A stretch of 7,494 bases of DNA, from NCBI GenBank assembly GCA_947629805.1, contig CANRFE010000061.1, positions 1 to 7,494 of the forward strand, written 5' to 3'. The DNA comes from an uncultured Clostridia bacterium. Its GTDB lineage: Bacteria; Bacillota; Clostridia; TANB77; CAG-508. Under the pieces are notes generated by a model. That model did no database searches. It was not told the DNA's origin and was given only the letters and a program-made list of their open reading frames with translations. A program made the position numbers and the translations under genes. Positions 1-5,628 of the stretch are shown in pieces. Each line of letters opens with the position of its first letter. The stretch's first letter is position 1.

Positions 1-722
1 TAGTAATAGGAACAATGACAAATAATGGGGCGGTAAGGAAAACCTTAAAAGCAGGAGAAAGTTATACGATAGCAGAAGGGTATCATGATGGAAACGGAAG
101 TATAACTGTAAGTGGACTAACAGAGCAAACAACAGGAGATGCAAAAGCAGCAGAAATATTAGCCGGAAAGATAGCATGGGTAAATGGAGAAAGAGTAACA
201 GGAAGCATGAAAAATAATGGAGCATTAAATCCTAATGCCTTAAATGCAGGAGAAAGCTATCCTATTCCAGCAGGATATACAAGTGGAGGAACAGTAACAA
301 CCAATAGCCTAGCAAGCCAAACGCAAGGAGATGCCACAGAAGAAGATATAGTAAAAGGAAAAACCGCTTGGGTAAATGGTAAGTCTGTTACAGGAACAAA
401 AGAAGAAGTAATTACTACAGCATATTGTATTGACACAATTAGTTCCAATACAGAAAGCAGTATAACAGTAGATTGTAAAAGTTATGATGGATGGTATAAT
501 CTAACAAGTAACGATTTCTTTTTAACGGATGTTGTTTGCTATATGTGGCACTTTGCTGGTTCTGCTGCTTCTGCTCATACTCTTTCATGTTCTCCTAAAC
601 TATCGTATGATAATGCAAGTGGAGTATTAACAATATCTTCTGCATCTTCTGCTATAGCACAATACTATTATGTAAGTCTTTATAGTGCAAAAATTTGGAT
701 TATACCAGAAATTTTAGCTTAA
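1..722 (+). CDS. Phage tail-fibre-like repeat protein, 5' partial
   Basis: The frame is open through the left edge: codons from position 3 read V-I-G-T before the ATG at 15. That V-x-G-T/S-M junction is the same one seen between the repeats, so the ATG at 15 is an internal Met and the gene starts upstream. From that Met there are two tandem units of about 64 residues (1-64 and 65-128), each with NNGA, AGESY.I..GY, GDA...I..GK.AWVNG and V.G. Repeats of this kind are known from tail-fibre or baseplate-type structural proteins of Bacillota phages and prophages, where they make a fibrous stalk. The last 107 residues are non-repetitive, rich in Ser and aromatics, and contain four Cys where the repeats have none; I infer a receptor-binding tip. 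No membrane segment is visible. A terminator follows, and no holin or lysin gene is seen in the window. A repetitive bacterial surface protein is the alternative. Confidence 0.7.
   Translation, partial: VIGTMTNNGAVRKTLKAGESYTIAEGYHDGNGSITVSGLTEQTTGDAKAAEILAGKIAWVNGERVTGSMKNNGALNPNALNAGESYPIPAGYTSGGTVTTNSLASQTQGDATEEDIVKGKTAWVNGKSVTGTKEEVITTAYCIDTISSNTESSITVDCKSYDGWYNLTSNDFFLTDVVCYMWHFAGSAASAHTLSCSPKLSYDNASGVLTISSASSAIAQYYYVSLYSAKIWIIPEILA
15..398 (+). repeat. Two tandem ~192-bp coding repeats
   Basis: Two adjacent units (15-206 and 207-398) encode 64 residues each and align with one compensating insertion (G-A-V-R-K-T-L against G-A-L-N-P-N-A-L) and one deletion in the glycine turn. DNA identity is partial, so the units are old or diversified. 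The codons just before position 15 (V-I-G-T) match the end of a unit, so at least one more copy probably lies upstream of the window. Confidence 0.8.
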
Positions 723-800
723 TATTTTATGGATAAGAAAATTTATTAAATAATATAAAATACAAGTTAACTATTATATAAATTATAATTTATTTTAAGT

Positions 801-842
801 AAAAAAATAGAATCCTAGAAAAAACTAAGATTCTATTTTTTT
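801..842. terminator. Bidirectional intrinsic terminator
   Basis: A perfect 14-bp inverted repeat (801-814 with 829-842) encloses a 14-nt loop. The outer stem is A7 on one side and T7 on the other, so a transcript from either direction forms a hairpin followed by a U-tract. It sits between convergent genes: the tail-fibre-like gene on plus and the VanW gene on minus. The right arm contains the VanW stop codon (833-835) and its last Lys codons. Confidence 0.9.
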
Positions 843-2620
843 GTTCCAACTGCTATAATTTTATTATGTGGATTATAAGTATCCTGAGAAAGAAGTGTTT
901 TTGAAATTACTTCTCCATTTTTCTTTAAAATACGATAAGCTACAGACTTGCAACCATTGGAACCATTTTGAATTACTTTTGTTTGTCCTTTAGGAAGAGT
1001 AGGGTCTTTTTGCTCAATGGTTTTATATTTTATATATTGTGTAATATAAGATTGAATTTCTACTTCATAATCGTTCTCAGAGCGTAAACCATATATTTCA
1101 ATTAAAATTTTACCACCCGAAACACTTGCTACTATTTTAATAGGGTAATCTCTTACATTTTTAAATTTGAAATCAGGTCCACCCCAAGAAACAGTAGCAT
1201 CTCTACCGGCAGGAACATAACCAGTATCAAACCCGTGATTATAACGTTCTACAATTTCCAAATTAGAAAGTAAAACAGAATTATACAAAGTAGAGGAAAC
1301 TTGACAAATACCACCACCAATTCCTGTTGTTACTTCGCCATTGGAGTAAACGGCTGCACTCTTAAAACCAGCTGCAGAGGTTCTTTGCCCCACTGTCTGA
1401 TTATAAGAAAATACTTCTCCAGGCATAACAACAGTTCCGTTAATTTTACTAGTAGCTAATCGAATATTGGTACTTCTATTTACATTAGAAGTACTAAAAT
1501 TAGTAGAATAACTACCTAGCAAATTTGGAAATGCTTCTATACCAATTTGACTAACCGTAACAGAAGGAGAAAGCACTTTTAATGGAATTTGACATTCTTC
1601 TCCTGCTTGTAACAAAAGTTGTTCAGCTTCTTCTAAAGAAATAGCAAAATCCACGCCATCTACATGAGGATACACAACATAAGGGTCTGTAGTATAATAG
1701 GCATCTTGTGGAGCACGATAAACTTCTTGATAAATTTTCTTTATATCCAAAGGGCTAGGTGTTTTGTATTCCATAGGAATCGTAATAGAATTTATAGAAC
1801 AAGTTAAATTATTAATAGCATAAGCAATATCTTTTTTTAATTTACTTTGGTTAATAACAACTCCGTCTTTTCCTTTAGAAAGAATAATGGTATTATTATC
1901 AATATAATAGCTCGATTCCACAAAACGATCTGAAAGATTCATTTGAATTTCTGTTATTAAAGAATCCATTGTACTTTCTGCATAAGAAAAACCAGAATTG
2001 ATATGATTGCCTACAAAAAAGGAAAGTAACACTTCATAATTGTTTTGAAAAATATTTCCTGTTCTACCTTTCTTATATGCCATATCGACACAGTCTTCTA
2101 AAGAAAAAGAAACATCAAATTGCTGAGGAAAAACGGTTGTTTCATAATCTTTATATTTTAATGTAATGGGTTGAGCTAGTTTTTCTTCTAATATAGGAGA
2201 TACTTTTTCTAAGGCTTGTTCCTTGGTTAAGCCAGAAACATCAATATTTTGGATGAAAACATTAGGAATAATAGTAGAAGTTTTACTAACCAAAAAACCA
2301 AATACAGTAGAAAATAACAGACATAAAAATACCATTATGAAAAGAGCAAGAAGAACAATAAGCAAAGTTTTATGTGATTTTTTTACCGTAGGAACTTCTT
2401 CTTTTTCCTGTTCTTTTTCTACGGGAATAGATTCTACTTGTATATCTTGCTCTTGCTTGTTTTCCAACATTTCCACTTCTGCATCTTCCTCTAAACTTTC
2501 CTCACTAGTGTGTTTTTCTTCCATTCCAGTATTCTTGCTTGTGGTAGTTTTTGTAGGAGTCTTCATAGATTGCTTTCTTTTTTTAGCATTGTGTGTTTTC
2601 TTTTTTTTCTTTTTACTCAT
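833..2620 (-). CDS. VanW family protein with PG_binding_4-like and G5 domains
   Basis: This is a 595-residue type II membrane protein. In order it has a Lys/Arg-rich cytoplasmic start (1-34), an acidic Glu-rich stretch (about 34-76), one hydrophobic helix (about 85-111), an extracytoplasmic region resembling two peptidoglycan-binding-4 modules (about 115-355), the VanW domain (about 375-512) with GIGGGICQVSSTLY and RYNHGFDTGYVPAGRDA, and a C-terminal G5 domain (about 518-595) with the LPKGQTKVIQNG pattern. VanW is named from vanB-type vancomycin resistance clusters, but the biochemical role of the family is not settled. PG_binding_4 and G5 modules bind wall polymers, so I infer a wall-assembly or wall-binding role; no other resistance genes lie nearby. 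An ATG four codons further upstream (2632) overlaps the GGAG at 2630-2627. I chose the ATG at 2620 because it lies 6 nt after that Shine-Dalgarno site, while the upstream ATG has none. Confidence 0.93.
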   Translation of the reverse strand: MSKKKKKKTHNAKKRKQSMKTPTKTTTSKNTGMEEKHTSEESLEEDAEVEMLENKQEQDIQVESIPVEKEQEKEEVPTVKKSHKTLLIVLLALFIMVFLCLLFSTVFGFLVSKTSTIIPNVFIQNIDVSGLTKEQALEKVSPILEEKLAQPITLKYKDYETTVFPQQFDVSFSLEDCVDMAYKKGRTGNIFQNNYEVLLSFFVGNHINSGFSYAESTMDSLITEIQMNLSDRFVESSYYIDNNTIILSKGKDGVVINQSKLKKDIAYAINNLTCSINSITIPMEYKTPSPLDIKKIYQEVYRAPQDAYYTTDPYVVYPHVDGVDFAISLEEAEQLLLQAGEECQIPLKVLSPSVTVSQIGIEAFPNLLGSYSTNFSTSNVNRSTNIRLATSKINGTVVMPGEVFSYNQTVGQRTSAAGFKSAAVYSNGEVTTGIGGGICQVSSTLYNSVLLSNLEIVERYNHGFDTGYVPAGRDATVSWGGPDFKFKNVRDYPIKIVASVSGGKILIEIYGLRSENDYEVEIQSYITQYIKYKTIEQKDPTLPKGQTKVIQNGSNGCKSVAYRILKKNGEVISKTLLSQDTYNPHNKIIAVGTKK

Positions 2621-2674
2621 TTTTTTCTCCATTAAGATTTAAAATTTTACAAAAAACGCTATATTTCCTCATTC

Positions 2675-2703
2675 ATTAAACACCAAAATTGATTTTTTGT
2701 AAA
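2675..2703 (-). promoter_or_regulatory. Candidate promoter for the VanW gene
   Basis: On the minus strand, TTTACA (2703-2698) and TTTAAT (2680-2675) are separated by exactly 17 nt, each one mismatch from the sigma-A consensus. The predicted start near 2668 gives a leader of about 48 nt. A second TATAAT occurs on the minus strand at 2721-2716, but I see no good -35 for it. AT-rich DNA produces such matches by chance. Confidence 0.5.
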
Positions 2704-2782
2704 GAAAATTTGTATATTATATGAAAAAATTTTTTTTGTATTCATTTATATTTTTAGAAAAAAAGGAGATATTAAAAAAAGG

Positions 2783-2811
2783 TAGAAAAAAATAAATAGT
2801 CATGATATAAT
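2783..2811 (+). promoter_or_regulatory. Candidate extended -10 promoter for the aminopeptidase gene
   Basis: TATAAT at 2806-2811 is preceded by TG one base upstream (2803-2804), forming an extended -10 element. TAGAAA at 2783-2788 is a 4-of-6 match to the -35 at a 17-nt spacing. The predicted start is near 2818, giving a leader of about 25 nt that contains the AAGGA Shine-Dalgarno site. Confidence 0.6.
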
Positions 2812-2843
2812 ACAAAAAATGAAACAGAGAAAGGATGATGAAA

Positions 2844-4235
2844 ATGACAGAACCAGAAAAGTTATTAAAAGAAAGTAAAACAGGCTGGGAGGGCATAAAA
2901 AAAGAACAAAAAGAAGAAATTTTTTCTTATTGTGCTAACTATATGGAATTTTTAAATAAAGCAAAAACAGAACGAGAAATTATAAAAAATGCCAAAGAAT
3001 TAGCAGTGCAAAAAGGTTTTAAGAATATAAACGAATATGACACCTTAAAAGCAGGGGATAAAGTTTATTATAATAATCGAAACAAAAGTATGTACTTAGC
3101 TATTATAGGACAAGAAAATATAGAAAAAGGAATCCATATTATAGGTTCTCATGCAGATTCTCCAAGATTGGACTTAAAACCAAATCCTTTATATGAAGAT
3201 AGTGGATATGCTTATTTTAAAACCCATTATTATGGAGGAATAAAAAAATATCAATGGACAGCAATTCCTCTTGCAATTCATGGAATCATTGTTAAGCCAA
3301 ATGGAGAGAAAATAGAAGTAGTCATAGGAGAAGAAGAAACCGATCCAATTTTTACGATTACAGATTTATTACCACATTTAGCAACAGAACAAATGGAAAG
3401 GAAATTAAAAGAAGGAATAAAAGGAGAAGAATTAAATCTCTTAATTGGAAGTATGCCTTGTGAAAGTAAAAAAGGCGTAGATAGTGTTAAATGCAATATA
3501 ATGTCTATTTTAAATGAAAAATACGGCATTACAGAAATGGATTTTGTAAGTTCAGAATTAGAAATTGTTCCTGCTTTTCGCACAAGAAGTATGGGCTTAG
3601 ACAATAGCATGATAGCAGGTTATGGGCAAGACGATAAAGTATGTGTTTATACTTCCTTAACTGCTTTACTTGCTATAGAACAACCAAAAACAACAGCAGT
3701 GTGCATTATTTCGGATAAAGAAGAAATAGGAAGTATGGGCAATACAGGAATGGAATCTCATGTTTTTGATACTTTTCTTTCTGAAATCTTAAATAAATTA
3801 GGAATAAATAGACCAAATTTAATAGACAAAATATTTTGTAATTCTAAAATGTTATCTGCAGATGTAGATGCAGGATATGACCCTATTTATGCAAGTGCTT
3901 ATGAAAAAAATAATGCAGGCTTTTTAGGAAAAGGCATAGGGCTTAACAAATATACAGGAGCCAGAGGAAAGACAGGAGCATCGGATGCAAATGCAGAATT
4001 TGTTGCTGAGATTCGTAATATTTTTGAAACAGCGAATATTTCTTATGAATTTGCAGAATTAGGAAGAGTAGACTTAGGAGGCGGAGGTACCATTGCCTAT
4101 ATTTTAGCCAATAAAGGAATTGATGTTATTGATTGTGGTGTACCAGTACTTTCTATGCATGCACCTTATGAAGTAACCAGTAAATTTGATGTATATGAAG
4201 CGTATAGAGCTTACTCTGCTTTTTGGAAAGCATAA
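2844..4235 (+). CDS. M18 family metallo-aminopeptidase
   Basis: This 463-residue protein has the length and motif order of the M18 (aspartyl aminopeptidase/ApeB-like) family. M18 enzymes are cytosolic, use two metal ions, form large tetrahedral oligomers, and remove N-terminal (often acidic) residues from peptides. The family's metal and catalytic sites are all visible: HADSP (His103), GQDDK (Asp263/264), DKEEIGS (Glu293/294), SADVD (Asp340) and SMHAPYE (His439), along with the DLGGGG loop before the last one. I see no signal peptide. ATG codons at 2835 and 2838 are in frame just upstream. I prefer 2844 because the AAGGA at 2831-2835 lies 8 nt before it; this changes only three residues. The gene has its own promoter and terminator, so it is probably monocistronic. 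Substrate preference cannot be read from the sequence. Confidence 0.93.
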   Translation: MTEPEKLLKESKTGWEGIKKEQKEEIFSYCANYMEFLNKAKTEREIIKNAKELAVQKGFKNINEYDTLKAGDKVYYNNRNKSMYLAIIGQENIEKGIHIIGSHADSPRLDLKPNPLYEDSGYAYFKTHYYGGIKKYQWTAIPLAIHGIIVKPNGEKIEVVIGEEETDPIFTITDLLPHLATEQMERKLKEGIKGEELNLLIGSMPCESKKGVDSVKCNIMSILNEKYGITEMDFVSSELEIVPAFRTRSMGLDNSMIAGYGQDDKVCVYTSLTALLAIEQPKTTAVCIISDKEEIGSMGNTGMESHVFDTFLSEILNKLGINRPNLIDKIFCNSKMLSADVDAGYDPIYASAYEKNNAGFLGKGIGLNKYTGARGKTGASDANAEFVAEIRNIFETANISYEFAELGRVDLGGGGTIAYILANKGIDVIDCGVPVLSMHAPYEVTSKFDVYEAYRAYSAFWKA

Positions 4236-4242
4236 AGAAAAG

Positions 4243-4277
4243 AAAAAAGGACAATGTTGTAAACATTGTTCTTTTTT
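4243..4277 (+). terminator. Intrinsic terminator after the M18 gene
   Basis: The arms 4243-4258 and 4262-4277 pair over 16 bp with a single G-U wobble and a 3-nt GTA loop, and the right arm ends in six T. It starts 7 nt after the stop codon. Confidence 0.92.
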
Positions 4278-4300
4278 GGCTAGAGAATATACATAATAGC

Positions 4301-4329
4301 TTGAAAAATTGCTAATAGTGTGGTATGAA
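4301..4329 (+). promoter_or_regulatory. Candidate promoter for the nuclease unit
   Basis: TTGAAA (4301-4306), a 17-nt spacer, and TATGAA (4324-4329) preceded by TGG form a plausible extended -10 promoter. The predicted start near 4336 leaves only about 10 nt before the ATG and places the Shine-Dalgarno site at the very 5' end, which counts against this placement. The terminator just upstream means the unit still needs a promoter of its own in this gap. Confidence 0.35.
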
Positions 4330-4345
4330 ATAAAGGGTGGAAAAA

Positions 4346-5081
4346 ATGAAAAAGAGAAAAAAGAGAATAGAAAAAATTTCTCTATTATTAATTCTTAATA
4401 TAATAATCATCTTAGGAACTTATTGCAATTTTGAAAAAAATAATATAGAAAATACAGTTACAAGTAGTAGCAAAATGTCTTATGAAATAAGCGATATTCC
4501 GGAATACAATGGATCCATTTTTATAGAAATTAATCATAATATTCCTACTTTCACTTTAGAAGAAAAAAATATAGAAGAAGTGTACTATTCCGAGTTAGAA
4601 AATGGAAAATGTGGTATGGCAATTATAAAAACTAGTTGGGAAAAAGCAAACGAAGATGAAGAAAAAGATGACTATTCTTCGATAATACCTTCTGGCTTTC
4701 AACAAAAAAAGTATAGTACAAACCTTGTGCCGGGAGGATATTTATATCATCGATGCCATTTAATTGCATGGAAATTAGGAGGGGCAGATGTAGAGGAAAA
4801 AAATTTAATGACAGGTACACAAAGTTTTAATGTAAAAGGGATGAAACAGTTTGAAGACAAAGTATATGCGTATTTAAAAGAAAATAAAACGAATCATGTG
4901 CTATATAAAGTCACTCCATACTTTGAACAAAATCATAACCTAGCAAGTCGGAGTCAATATAGAAGCATACTCCATAGAAGATGAAGGAACACTTCAATTT
5001 AATGTATATATCTATAATGTACAAGAAGGAATAGAAATTGATTATGCAACAGGAGAAAGTAAAATAGCAAAGGAGGACTAA
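4346..5081 (+). pseudogene. Exported DNA/RNA non-specific endonuclease, frameshifted near its C-terminus
   Basis: The first frame runs from ATG 4346 (GGGTGG Shine-Dalgarno site 5 nt upstream) to TGA 4982-4984 and encodes 212 residues. A basic start and hydrophobic segment (about 9-24) look like a signal peptide or anchor; there is no proper lipobox. The catalytic part resembles the Endonuclease_NS/EndA-like family: GYLYHRCHLIAW (HRCH at 135-138, last His as general base), then KNLMTGTQSFNVKGM and FE (Asn162 and Glu170 as likely metal or active-site residues). Homologues continue after NHVLYRVTP...NL.ASG with a conserved tail of roughly 40 residues. Here that tail is intact in the next frame from Gly at 4950 (GVNIEAYSIEDEG ... 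IEIDYATGE) to TAA 5079-5081, 43 codons. The break lies at or close to 4949 (a net +1 or -2 change); restored length would be about 244 residues. The HRCH, Asn and Glu residues are kept, so residual activity cannot be excluded. An assembly error is possible. Confidence 0.88.
5071..5076 (+). promoter_or_regulatory. Perfect Shine-Dalgarno site inside the nuclease tail
   Basis: AGGAGG lies 7 nt before a TTG start at 5084 and within the last codons of the nuclease's restored frame (K-E-D-stop). It decides the start of the next gene, which has no ATG until late in the frame, and suggests translational coupling to ribosomes finishing the nuclease. Confidence 0.85.
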
Positions 5082-5083
5082 TT

Positions 5084-5446
5084 TTGGATTTACACTTATT
5101 TGATAGAAAGAAAATAGGGGGCCATATTGTCAATGAATTCATAGAAGAATTAAAAAAAGCACTAAAAAAGGAAGAAAAGAAGGAAATTACTACGTTAGAA
5201 GATTACAACTTATATGAAAAAAAGAAGATTTTTTTAGATAATAAAAGTAGAAGAGGAAATACTTTAGTATGGATTATGGATGAAGATTCCGTTTGCTTAT
5301 CAGAAAACGGAGATGGTGGACCAATTGCTCTTGAGGAAATTAAATTACCGAACAATAGAAAAGTAGGAGAAGTATATGAAAAAATAGGAGATATTTATCA
5401 GTATAATGCTGAAATTACAAAGGAACTAAATAAAATAAAAAAATAA
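5084..5446 (+). CDS. Unknown 120-residue protein coupled to the nuclease
   Basis: I do not recognise this protein. It starts at a TTG two bases after the stop of the nuclease's restored frame, under a perfect AGGAGG. The N-terminal half (1-60) is highly charged and probably helical (EFIEELKKALKKEEKK). The second half looks like small beta strands: NTLVWIMDEDSVCLSENGDG, then LPNNRKVGEVYE and YQYNAEITKELNKI. The layout 'LP..KvGevYe...Y..n.eiTkelnki' loosely recalls DUF3006-type small proteins, but that is a weak impression by eye. No signal peptide or membrane helix is seen, so it is probably cytosolic. Because it follows an exported nuclease in one unit, a protective or regulatory partner is conceivable, as with the B. 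subtilis nucA-nin pair, though I see no sequence similarity to Nin. No convincing terminator follows; the best structure is an imperfect stem at 5443-5480 with no U-tract. Confidence 0.8.
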   Translation: MDLHLFDRKKIGGHIVNEFIEELKKALKKEEKKEITTLEDYNLYEKKKIFLDNKSRRGNTLVWIMDEDSVCLSENGDGGPIALEEIKLPNNRKVGEVYEKIGDIYQYNAEITKELNKIKK

Positions 5447-5488
5447 ACTCTTCCAGAGAGCGCGGCTAAAAGAAGTTTATACTAGGAA

Positions 5489-5517
5489 TTGACAGGAGAA
5501 AAACAAAAATATATAAT
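5489..5517 (+). promoter_or_regulatory. Perfect-consensus sigma-A-type promoter
   Basis: TTGACA (5489-5494) and TATAAT (5512-5517) both match the consensus at all six positions and are exactly 17 nt apart. The predicted start is near 5524. It should drive the glycosyltransferase gene 112 nt downstream, or a short leader RNA ending near 5620. It is the strongest promoter by inspection in the window. Confidence 0.85.
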
Positions 5518-5538
5518 ACCATTATACAAAATAAAGCA

Positions 5539-5554
5539 TTATAAAATTTTATAA
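5539..5554. repeat. Perfect 16-bp AT palindrome downstream of the strong promoter
   Basis: TTATAAAATTTTATAA equals its own reverse complement and lies about 15-30 nt after the predicted transcription start. The position would suit a roadblock operator, and as RNA it could make a weak 6-bp hairpin. All its bases are A or T, so chance is a real alternative. Confidence 0.4.
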
Positions 5555-5587
5555 CTTGGTAAATGAATATAATAAAGAAAGGAAACG

Positions 5588-5613
5588 GGATTATTTGTTA
5601 TATGAAATAATCC
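5588..5613 (+). promoter_or_regulatory. Leader hairpin (attenuator-like) before the glycosyltransferase
   Basis: GGATTATTT (5588-5596) pairs perfectly with AAATAATCC (5605-5613) over an 8-nt loop, followed by the U-rich TATTTATTTTAT. It lies between the promoter and the ATG at 5629, and between the only Shine-Dalgarno-like sequence (AAAGGA, about 5578-5583) and that ATG. It could be a weak terminator or attenuator, or a fold that brings the ribosome-binding site closer to the start. Confidence 0.55.
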
Positions 5614-5627
5614 TATTTATTTTATAA
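5595..5627 (+). CDS. Possible 10-codon leader ORF
   Basis: TTG at 5595 opens MLYEIILFIL and stops at TAA 5625-5627, one base before the glycosyltransferase ATG. GGG at 5587-5589 is 5 nt upstream as a weak Shine-Dalgarno site. A longer version from TTG 5556 (23 codons) has no ribosome-binding site. Translation of it could explain how a gene without a Shine-Dalgarno site is started. The evidence is positional only, and it may be chance. Confidence 0.2.
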   Translation: MLYEIILFIL

Positions 5628-5628
5628 A

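Noticed and set aside
15..17. ATG as the start of the left-edge gene
   Set aside because: The frame is open upstream and codons 3-14 (V-I-G-T) continue the repeat pattern, so this is an internal Met of a truncated gene.
257..448. Antisense open frame, 63 codons
   Set aside because: It lies wholly inside the repeat gene on the opposite strand, with no ribosome-binding site and no recognisable protein.
833..2620. Vancomycin resistance cluster suggested by VanW
   Set aside because: No vanR/S/H/B/X-type genes are present; VanW domains are widespread in Clostridia wall proteins without resistance.
2223..2642. Plus-strand open frame, 139 codons, Phe/Ser-rich and apparently hydrophobic
   Set aside because: It is the mirror of the Lys- and Glu-rich start of the VanW gene; the poly-Phe run is antisense of poly-Lys.
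3278..3610. Minus-strand open frame, 110 codons, inside the M18 gene
   Set aside because: Antisense to well-conserved M18 motifs; no start signal and no family resemblance.
4420..4435. Lipobox (LGTYC) making the nuclease a lipoprotein
   Set aside because: The residue before Cys is Tyr, which does not fit the usual Gly/Ala/Ser at -1; an ordinary signal peptide or anchor fits better.
4632..4820. Minus-strand open frame, 62 codons, inside the nuclease gene
   Set aside because: Antisense to the catalytic part of the nuclease, with no ribosome-binding site.
4930..4960. Programmed ribosomal frameshift in the nuclease
   Set aside because: No slippery heptamer, no upstream Shine-Dalgarno stimulator and no clear downstream hairpin at the break, so mutation or sequencing error is simpler.
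5443..5480. Terminator after the 120-residue gene
   Set aside because: The stem ATAAACT/AGTTTAT with a bulged CTT/AAG extension is imperfect and is not followed by a T-tract.
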